The notes under the pieces are model-generated. The model was not told where the DNA came from. It did not search any database and saw nothing but the letters and a program-made list of their open reading frames with translations. From the NCBI GenBank assembly GCA_000435715.1, contig FR882593.1, positions 78,109 to 106,227 of the forward strand: a stretch of 28,119 bases of DNA, in the 5' to 3' direction. A program made the translations under genes and the position numbers. This DNA is from Firmicutes bacterium CAG:145 (lineage in GTDB: Bacteria > Bacillota > Clostridia > Peptostreptococcales > Anaerovoracaceae). Shown in pieces: positions 23,068 through 28,119 of the stretch (position 1 is the stretch's first letter; each line of letters starts with the position of its first letter).

Positions 23068-23096
23068 TAGATAGGTTTTATTTTCGAGACTATAAT
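23068..23096 (+). promoter_or_regulatory. Possible promoter of the DUF5343-HEPN pair
   Basis: TAGATA (23068-23073), 17 bases, TATAAT (23091-23096), 29 bases before the start codon. The -10 is perfect, the -35 weak. Confidence 0.5.
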
Positions 23097-23125
23097 GTAT
23101 TTGAAAAATAAAGGAGGAATCCAGT

Positions 23126-23725
23126 ATGACAGATTATCCATATATGATTAGCAATAATAAGATAGCTCCCATCATAAATAAAATTCAACAAGCGGCTCGT
23201 CCAGCAAAATTTACCCAAGAAGTTCTTAAAAACTTGGGCTTTACTAGTACGAATGACAGGGCATTCATTCCACTCGCAAAACGATTAGGCTTTTTGGCTG
23301 ATGATGGGACTCCAACAGCGCTTTACGATCAACTTAAAGATAAAACAACGACTAAGACTATTTTAGCTTCGCAAATAAAGGCATTGTATTCTGAGCTGTA
23401 TGCAATAAATGTTGAAATCCATAAAGCGCCTGAGACTGAAATTAAAGGGGCAATTAGCAGAGTAACTGGTAAGGACGAAGATGGTGTTAATCGTATATAC
23501 AACACATTCAAGACATTGTGCAATAATGCAGACTTTAGTGGCAATGTCGCAGTTGAAGAGACGGTAAAAGAAGACTGCCCCGAAAATGATGTTCCATTAA
23601 CTTCGTCTTTACCTATAACTACACCACAATTCCATTATAATATCCAGATCCATTTGCCAGCAACCACAGACATATCTGTTTACAATGCTATTTTCAAGAG
23701 TTTGAAAGATAATCTTCTTATTTAG
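23126..23725 (+). CDS. DUF5343 domain protein
   Basis: The first 140 or so residues of this 199-aa protein match the DUF5343 pattern: YPYMISNNKIAPIINKIQQA, then FLKNLGFTSTNDRAFIPLAKRLGF, and a later TFKTLC-NNADF. A linker and a beta-rich tail (HYNIQIHLP) follow. The family is uncharacterised and recurs near mobile and defence genes. AAAGGAGG lies eight bases upstream of the ATG. The next gene, a Swt1-like HEPN protein, starts 12 bases after its stop, so the two form an operon. A role as the partner or regulator of the HEPN ribonuclease is inference. Confidence 0.8.
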   Translation: MTDYPYMISNNKIAPIINKIQQAARPAKFTQEVLKNLGFTSTNDRAFIPLAKRLGFLADDGTPTALYDQLKDKTTTKTILASQIKALYSELYAINVEIHKAPETEIKGAISRVTGKDEDGVNRIYNTFKTLCNNADFSGNVAVEETVKEDCPENDVPLTSSLPITTPQFHYNIQIHLPATTDISVYNAIFKSLKDNLLI

Positions 23726-23737
23726 CGAGGTTAGGTT

Positions 23738-24316
23738 ATGAACGAACAATCACTTAGGCAGTTTGTTTTCAACGGGCTTCTTCTTTATGATTCTCTGGAG
23801 GCTTTGGAAAAACAGAAGGGAATTTCAGTTTTTGAATCCGGAGATTTAACCCAAGTTAGCAGAGTTGTAGAAGCTGACTTTAGCCCGATCGTATGGAATA
23901 ATGCAACAAATATGAGTTCGGTATACCAAGCAATATTCTGCATTGAAAACACACTGCGCAACTTTATTGTTGAACGGATGTCAGAACGACACGGATTGAA
24001 TTGGTGGGAAGAAAAAGTTCCGAGCAATATCAAAAAAGCCGTTGAAAAGCTGAAAAAAGAAGAACAGAAAAACAAGTTCTTCTCCAGTCGCTCAGACTCG
24101 GAAATAGGCTATACGATGCTCGGCAACCTTGGCCAAATAATAATTAACAACTGGGATGACTTCTCGGATATTATTCCAAGTCAAGCATGGCTGACTTCCC
24201 GTATGGATGATCTCGAGATGGCAAGAAACATTGTGATGCACACAGGAGTATTGCCGCAAATTGAAATTGATCGCATCGCAAGTATAGTACGAGATTTGTT
24301 GCGACAAATTGGATAG
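23738..24316 (+). CDS. Swt1-like HEPN domain protein
   Basis: The C-terminal part of this 192-aa protein (about residues 65-190) is a helical HEPN domain of the Swt1 type: YQAIFCIENTLRNFIVERM, then a helix with GLNWWEEKVP, and RNIVMH near residue 166. The RNxxxH motif is the metal-independent RNase signature of active HEPN proteins in toxins and abortive defence. The N-terminal 60 residues are unassigned. It is the second gene of a two-gene operon with DUF5343. RNase activity and a toxin or defence role are inferred from the motif and context. Confidence 0.75.
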   Translation: MNEQSLRQFVFNGLLLYDSLEALEKQKGISVFESGDLTQVSRVVEADFSPIVWNNATNMSSVYQAIFCIENTLRNFIVERMSERHGLNWWEEKVPSNIKKAVEKLKKEEQKNKFFSSRSDSEIGYTMLGNLGQIIINNWDDFSDIIPSQAWLTSRMDDLEMARNIVMHTGVLPQIEIDRIASIVRDLLRQIG

Positions 24317-24501
24317 ATCTGTATTTCTACAACATATAATGACAACGGGAATTATTTTGATACACTGTAATTCTTGGATAATCTAAATAATCTCGATATC
24401 CAAAACCAAATCATCTATACAAAATCGTTTAGGCTGCGGTTTCGGGAAGCGAGAAAACACAATGTCGGGGTTAACAATAGATGGGGCAGCGCTCCTAAAC
24501 T

Positions 24502-24521
24502 GTGGCAACAGAATGGCAACA
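24502..24521. repeat. Integrase arm-type repeat pair (right)
   Basis: GTGGCAACAGAATGGCAACA differs by one base from 14396-14415 and keeps the 11-bp spacing of the two GGCAACA copies. It is 120 bp left of the GAGTGGGAAT core. Confidence 0.6.
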
Positions 24522-24621
24522 AAAAATCGGATAGCGTATGCTTTACCGATAATACAAGTAATGTAGATACTCTCTGCTAAACATCATAAACAAAGTTGTT
24601 TAGAATTGATTTGCAGGGAGC

Positions 24622-24631
24622 GAGTGGGAAT
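24622..24631 (+). repeat. Second GAGTGGGAAT core (candidate attR / junction)
   Basis: The core is identical to the guaA terminal copy and again spells Glu-Trp-Glu followed by a stop (TAA). AAAAAGCC begins 15 bases downstream at both copies, so the sequence to the right resembles the sequence right of guaA, as expected if another related element begins here. Confidence 0.55.
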
Positions 24632-24691
24632 AAACTGAGCGGTCGTAAAAAGCCAGTAGCTGTGCGGGTTTGCGGTGTTCAGACAAGTTTT

Positions 24692-24711
24692 TTGATAACA
24701 ATTTGATAACA
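24692..24711. repeat. Arm-like direct repeat pair of a second element
   Basis: TTGATAACA occurs at 24692-24700 and 24703-24711, spaced 11 bp exactly as in the GGCAACA pairs, 70 bp right of the core. The units resemble each other (TGRYAACA), suggesting a related but distinct integrase. Confidence 0.5.
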
Positions 24712-24806
24712 GCCATACAAGAGCTATTATTCTTACAGCCCAGTGGTTTATGGGTTGAAGAATGATAAAAAGCGGCTTACGTGGCAGAAGAAATCCATAT
24801 TAGAAA

Positions 24807-24837
24807 GCCCTTAGCTGTGGGTAACACGGCTAAGGGC
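24807..24837. terminator. Terminator of the leftward tfoX-abiE block
   Basis: GCCCTTAGC and GCTAAGGGC form a perfect 9-bp stem with a 13-base loop, ten bases beyond the tfoX stop. T-rich sequence lies on the + side (GTTTTGTCG) and A/T residues on the other, so it may act in both directions. Confidence 0.65.
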
Positions 24838-24846
24838 GTTTTGTCG

Positions 24847-25176
24847 TTACTTTTTGGAGTCGTTTTTCTTTTTCTTCGGTGCAGGAAGTTCATCATACAT
24901 AGAAAGAAACAGATTGCAGAGAAATTCTTTGTTGTCAACATCATCGACTAAGAGCATTTCTTTTGCTCCCTCATAGGGCAATTCATAAGTAACTGTGGGC
25001 ATGAGGGCGATTGCGGATGGAACAGGCTTTACAAGCAAGCGGTTATCATAAATACCGCCTACAATCTTGTCACGGAAATAGAGGATATATTCGCCCATCA
25101 TTGCACGACAGGTAACTCCCCCTAAACTTGATAACTGTTCTAATACAAAGGTTAAATAATCTTTACTTGAAGCCAT
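24847..25176 (-). CDS. TfoX N-terminal domain protein
   Basis: This 109-aa protein is made up of the TfoX_N domain (VLEQLSSLGGVTCRAMMGEYILYFRDKIVGGIYDNRLLVKP) and a short lysine-rich tail. In proteobacteria full TfoX proteins regulate competence; single-domain forms in Firmicutes have no defined role. It is the last gene of a leftward block after the XRE pseudogene, 13 bases beyond its stop, with AGGTG as ribosome site. A DNA-binding or regulatory role is possible but unproven. Confidence 0.8.
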   Translation of the reverse strand: MASSKDYLTFVLEQLSSLGGVTCRAMMGEYILYFRDKIVGGIYDNRLLVKPVPSAIALMPTVTYELPYEGAKEMLLVDDVDNKEFLCNLFLSMYDELPAPKKKKNDSKK

Positions 25177-25189
25177 ACTACACCTGCTT

Positions 25190-25714
25190 TCAATCTTCTG
25201 TTTTGAGCTGGTCTTTGAATTGTTCTACCAAAGTATTGCTGAGCTCCTGTGACGGCACTTTCGTCCATCGCTGTGTGATGGCTTTTTTCGGGATAGGTAT
25301 AACGCCATTCATCATATTGCTCTTTGGAAATCTCGCCGCTTCTGTATTTTTGAGCTTGCTCTGCCCAAACAGCAAGCATTCGGAAAACAGAGCGGTCAAC
25401 ATTCGGCTTATTACCGTCAAAGACGATATGTACTTCGTTTTCGTTTTTTTCACTCTTACGCCGTGCAAATCCTCAACGGCAAAAAGAGTATGTATAAAGC
25501 CAAGCTCACTGTCAATATCGGGAATTCTGAGTGTCAAAGGCGAAACCTCAAGTACTCCTGCAAGGGCTTTTACCAAATCTTCTTTCGGTGTTCTTGATCC
25601 TGATTCATACTGTGCCATGCGAATATCAGTACTTTTTTGCGGAAAACCAACAGCCTGTCCGAGCCATTTTTGAGTCATACCTCTTAAATTTCTAAAGAAA
25701 CGGATTCTTTCCAT
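25190..25714 (-). pseudogene. XRE regulator with two compensating frameshifts
   Basis: The N-terminal HTH (RIRFFRNLRGMTQKWLGQAVG, DIRMAQYESGSRTP) is collinear with the XRE protein at 14491-15018. After VRVKK the homologous frame is lost by one missing A in an A run (near 25445). It continues in another frame as MLAVWAEQAQKYRSGEISK and returns to the first frame by one extra A in GAAAAAAG (near 25288), ending KVPSQELSNTLVEQFKDQLK. About 50 central residues are therefore out of frame. Both lesions are in homopolymers, so real decay and sequencing error are both possible. The start has no ribosome site of its own and overlaps the upstream 52-codon ORF. Confidence 0.82.
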
Positions 25715-25842
25715 TTCATTATTTTATTGGGATCATCATCGTAATCAATGGAAGGTAAACCAATGGAATCATAACTGTATTTATAGGTGTGACAGCTTTT
25801 TCCTTTAGCTTCCTTTTCTATAATTTCTATTATTTTAGGCAT
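25684..25842 (-). CDS. 52-residue ORF coupled to abiEii
   Basis: The start ATG at 25842 lies three bases after the AbiEii stop, with GAAAGGAG (the end of the abiEii coding sequence) as ribosome site. The product (MPKIIEIIEKEAKGKSCHTY..., acidic in the middle with a DYDDD stretch) has no recognised domain. It overlaps the start of the XRE pseudogene by 31 bases in a different frame. It could be a genuine small gene of the operon or the remains of a larger one. Confidence 0.45.
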   Translation of the reverse strand: MPKIIEIIEKEAKGKSCHTYKYSYDSIGLPSIDYDDDPNKIMKWKESVSLEI

Positions 25843-25845
25843 TGA

Positions 25846-26751
25846 TTACACTCCTTTCTTCCATTGGCTTTCAGCAGCGATCCATTGTTGAGAAAATTCT
25901 GTTTTTGATAAAACCGCTATAAAAAGCTTTGTCAAAAACACCTTAATCGTTCTAAGAACTATGCTGAAATCATCAGTTTGAGTGTCAATCTTCCGACAGA
26001 ATGCTTTCCACTTTTTCTGCATAGCAGAATCGTCTGCAAAGCTCATAACCTGTTCAAACTGTTCAATCGTAAAGGTGTGTCCACGATTTTCAAAAGTTTT
26101 CTTCAGTGCTTCGGTGAGCACCTTGCCGTCAAAATCAAATTTATTGGCAAGATAGTAGATATCGTAGTAATCCTTCATTCGGCTGGAAAATTCCATCAGA
26201 CTGAGGATGGCGTCTATTTTCTCAGCAATCGTCGTTTCAAGAGAATATGTACTTACTACTGGCGCAGTGAAATCGTCAAGCTGTGTCGGGATTTTTCGCT
26301 TTTCCTGTTTCGGCACGATAACATCGCCCACACCGAAGTCTATGCTAAACGGAGTTCGTGTGTTTTTAATACGAGCCACAATAGAAGCTCCGATACCGGC
26401 GTATTTCTTTGCAACTGCAATGGGTGCAATATCTTTAATTTCGAAGGTAATGAAATCATTGCCGGTGGGCGTGGATATGATTTCTTCCAGTACAGGTTTT
26501 AACTGTTCTGGAGTATTTGATACTCTCCGAAGAAGAAAATCAACATCTACCGTTACTCTACTGTCAAAATCAGTAACCGAGTAAATAAACAAACCACCTT
26601 TAAGGACAAGATTTTCTGCATATTTGGATTTTCCCAAACGGCGTAAAAATTCTTCCTGACAAAAGAGCTGCAAACAAAGTTGATAACTTCTTCCGCTTTC
26701 GGCGGCCTTGTTTTTCAGCCGTGCAAGCACGGATGCAGCAACATCAGCCAT
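25846..26751 (-). CDS. abiEii: AbiEii nucleotidyltransferase toxin
   Basis: This 301-aa member of the AbiEii/AbiGii (DUF1814) family has the core motif LVLKGGLFIYS (about residues 47-57), TVDVDFLLR with the metal-binding Asp pair (about 67-75), TIAEKIDAILSL and SRMKDYYDIYYL. AbiEii is a nucleotidyltransferase that causes reversible growth arrest on phage infection and is counteracted by AbiEi at the transcriptional level (type IV-like toxin-antitoxin). It overlaps the abiEi end by 8 bases, the normal arrangement. The gene seems intact. Confidence 0.92.
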   Translation of the reverse strand: MADVAASVLARLKNKAAESGRSYQLCLQLFCQEEFLRRLGKSKYAENLVLKGGLFIYSVTDFDSRVTVDVDFLLRRVSNTPEQLKPVLEEIISTPTGNDFITFEIKDIAPIAVAKKYAGIGASIVARIKNTRTPFSIDFGVGDVIVPKQEKRKIPTQLDDFTAPVVSTYSLETTIAEKIDAILSLMEFSSRMKDYYDIYYLANKFDFDGKVLTEALKKTFENRGHTFTIEQFEQVMSFADDSAMQKKWKAFCRKIDTQTDDFSIVLRTIKVFLTKLFIAVLSKTEFSQQWIAAESQWKKGV

Positions 26752-27349
26752 TGAGCAGCACCTCCATTACATCCATCAATTTTTTATAAACCCGCATTTT
26801 CTTTGCGTAACTTGAAAGATTGCTCAGGTTTTTCCTTTTATCGGCAGCATAGGCATTGAGTGCTTTATTAAACATTTCGTTGTCCAACTTCGTGCGATAT
26901 TTGAAACAGTCGCAAATGGTACGTTCCCGATCATAGACAGCAAGCTGCACTCCATTAAAATCCCCGCTTGTTTTTCCGATTTCAAACAAGGTAGGCTGTA
27001 CAAAATACACCTTTGTCGCCAGAGAATCAATATGCAGCCTTGTCCGTGAGAAGGTACGGGGAATGGCAATTGACCATTGTCGGGGCGAAAAATCGCTATA
27101 GCCGTAATAAAATAGCGCCGATTCCACGCACACTATGCTTTCGGGAAGGAGAGTGGCAAGCACCTGTTCTTCCTTTATATCTTCCTGCTCAGCAAGCTGG
27201 TAATAGCCATGCTTTACACGCTCAAGATAACCTTCTTTGCATAGATTGGCTACATCATAGTTGGTAAGCCCTTCGGTAACAAAATCAGCGGTCTTTGCAA
27301 TACCGTCTTTGTTTTTTATTATGTTTTTTACGGTTTCCTTTTTGTTCAT
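26744..27349 (-). CDS. abiEi: AbiEi antitoxin / transcriptional repressor
   Basis: This 201-aa protein has an N-terminal winged-helix domain (about residues 1-55; DGIAKTADFVTEGLTNYDV, LCKEGYLERVKHGYYQL) and the AbiEi C-terminal domain (about 65-200; VCVESALFYYG, IAIPRTFSR, DRERTICDCFKYR). AbiEi represses its own promoter and neutralises AbiEii. It is the first gene of the operon, with the strong promoter at 27399-27427 directly upstream. The ribosome site is weak (TTGGTGAAC), as is common for tightly balanced antitoxins. Confidence 0.92.
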   Translation of the reverse strand: MNKKETVKNIIKNKDGIAKTADFVTEGLTNYDVANLCKEGYLERVKHGYYQLAEQEDIKEEQVLATLLPESIVCVESALFYYGYSDFSPRQWSIAIPRTFSRTRLHIDSLATKVYFVQPTLFEIGKTSGDFNGVQLAVYDRERTICDCFKYRTKLDNEMFNKALNAYAADKRKNLSNLSSYAKKMRVYKKLMDVMEVLLNG

Positions 27350-27755
27350 TGTTCACCAACTTTCAAATCACAGCTTATTGATACTGTGTTCGAAAAATAT
27401 TATACCATAGAAACACCCCTATATCAACAATTTTTAAAACACAGATATAAGATATTGTGAAACTAAAATTGAATTTTTTTTGCAAAATGGTTTGGAATCT
27501 GTTACAATATCTTCGGACGAGATGATATTGCTCCATGCTAAGAGAGGCTAGTACTGGTTCGCTGTCACTGTCTCCATATTTGTCAGACATAAGTGTATAT
27601 CCGTTGCGAAGACTCTCCCAGCGAAGCAGATTCTGCAAAATGGGTTTACTCTGTAATACAACACTGAGGTTGTCCAACCGGATGGCCTCTTATTTTTTTG
27701 ACTGGCCGCAGGAGAGCGCCAGATAAGTCCGGAAAAGCGCATGGGATTTTTGTCG
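27350..27755. other. Intergenic region upstream of abiE
   Basis: The left 80 bases hold the abiE promoter and presumably its operator. No convincing gene is seen between about 27430 and 27755: several short frames lack ribosome sites and known domains. It might hold degraded sequence of the neighbouring element. Confidence 0.4.
27399..27427 (-). promoter_or_regulatory. Promoter of the abiE operon
   Basis: Minus-strand TTGATA (27422-27427), 17 bases, TATAAT (27399-27404), 50 bases upstream of the abiEi start codon. Confidence 0.75.
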
Positions 27756-28119
27756 TTAGTCGTTTTTTTCTTCTGTGCTGGCAACAAGACGGTCAAAATC
27801 ACTTTGATACAGACGATCTTGAATGACACGGTACTGTTCAAATTTACTTTCCGCAAAGGCTTCTGCGATTACGGCTGTTACTTTACCCTTGTTTTGCAAG
27901 ACTTACGCATCGTTGAATCGCGGGAACGCATCCAGTTTGGAAGCCCAATCTGCCATCGTCATGAGAATATGCCGCCATGCCTGTCTTGTAGCGTAGTCCA
28001 GATACATCATGACAATCTCGTTAAGCTCCTGTATTTCATCTTTGGATAAGTAATTCTTTGCAATCGACATATCTGCTTTCACGCTTTTTCCGTCGGGGTG
28101 GCAAGCGGCTTCTTTCGTT
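27756..28119 (-). pseudogene. RhuM family protein, partial, with internal stop
   Basis: Reading leftward from the window edge, the frame encodes a C-terminal RhuM-like region: a segment around KADMSIAKNYLSKDEIQELN, then IVMMYLDYATRQAWR, then WASKLDAFPRFND. It then meets TAA at 27903-27905. The same frame continues with VLQNKGKVTAVIAEAFAESK and QDRLYQSDFDRL to the normal stop at 27756. The in-frame match across the stop shows one nonsense change in an otherwise conserved family member. RhuM-family proteins are accessory genes in islands, of unclear function. The N-terminus is outside the window. Confidence 0.72.

Larger units (their letters stand above)
6816..24631 (+). mobile_element. Composite integrated mobilizable island at guaA
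   Basis: The stretch between the two GAGTGGGAAT copies holds an XRE regulator, Xis, tyrosine integrase, MobC-like protein, RepA-like helicase, MobV relaxase and TnpV. These are the core of a mobilizable element without its own type IV secretion genes. Restriction and DUF5343/HEPN cargo is present. The left part additionally contains a serine-recombinase element, so the island looks nested. Integrase arm-type repeats occur at 14396-14415 and 24502-24521. The exact ends are inferred from the repeats and have not been proven by comparison with an empty site. Confidence 0.6.
24317..24806. other. Non-coding element junction
   Basis: No supported gene is present. It contains the right arm-type repeat pair (24502-24521), an inverted repeat CTAAACA/TGTTTAG (24577-24603), the second GAGTGGGAAT core (24622-24631), and a further arm-like pair (24692-24711). 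This is the layout expected for attR of the island joined to the left end of another element. Confidence 0.6.
24622..28119 (-). mobile_element. Second, tandem element or remnant (continues past the edge)
   Basis: The genes after the second core all read leftward and are typical cargo: tfoX-like, an XRE regulator homologous to that of the first element but frameshifted, AbiE, RhuM-like. With the arm-like repeats at 24692-24711 this suggests a second guaA-type element stacked on the first. No integrase for it is in view. Confidence 0.45.

Noticed and set aside
24374..24580. A 68-codon frame downstream of the HEPN gene.
   Set aside because: TTG start without ribosome site, no domain, and it covers the arm-type repeats.
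27375..27726. Open frames on both strands upstream of abiE (27375-27677 minus, 27535-27726 plus).
   Set aside because: No ribosome sites, no recognisable domains, and the minus frame runs over the abiE promoter.

Overview
The window looks like chromosomal DNA of a low-to-mid GC Gram-positive anaerobe of the Clostridia. The evidence is strong AGGAGG-type ribosome binding sites, sigma-A style promoters, and mobile genes of the TnpV/TnpW/TnpX and Tn916-orf7/orf8 types. The species cannot be named from the sequence. There are no rRNA or tRNA genes and no CRISPR array.

Region 1 (1-6827) is ordinary chromosome. A FIST-domain protein and an aldehyde dehydrogenase form a leftward two-gene operon with its own promoter. 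A membrane-anchored polysaccharide deacetylase reads rightward. guaB (IMP dehydrogenase) and a stand-alone guaA ATP-pyrophosphatase subunit, lacking the glutaminase domain, complete GMP synthesis.

Region 2 (6816-24631) is an integrated island at the 3' end of guaA. The last guaA codons contain GAGTGGGAAT, and the same ten bases recur at 24622-24631. The preferred reading is a nested structure. (a) The outer element is a mobilizable, tyrosine-integrase element. It encodes an XRE regulator, Xis, Int, a MobC-like protein, a 48-aa ORF, a RepA-like helicase, an oriT-like hairpin cluster, a MobV relaxase and TnpV. Its cargo is an EcoRII-like restriction-modification system with Vsr repair, plus a DUF5343/Swt1-HEPN gene pair. 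(b) A second element carrying a TnpX/TndX-like serine recombinase and TnpW lies within its left part. This carries a four-gene cargo: SAM methyltransferase, TetR, isoprenylcysteine-type methyltransferase and MATE exporter. A similar palindrome sits in front of each of the four genes, so the cassette looks like a self-contained, substrate-inducible modification-plus-export regulon. Behind it are a nonsense-mutated sigma factor, a small HTH gene, large hairpins and an in-frame 15-bp repeat block.

Region 3 (24622 to the right edge) looks like the start of a second, related element inserted in tandem at the same kind of core. Integrase arm-type repeats are followed by leftward genes: tfoX-like, a frameshifted XRE regulator homologous to the one in region 2, a coupled 52-aa ORF, the AbiEii/AbiEi toxin-antitoxin pair with a clear promoter, and a broken RhuM-like gene running off the edge.

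The guaA 3' end therefore appears to be an accretion site for defence and resistance cargo. The least explained parts are the palindrome-controlled methyltransferase/exporter regulon and the DUF5343 + Swt1-HEPN pair.
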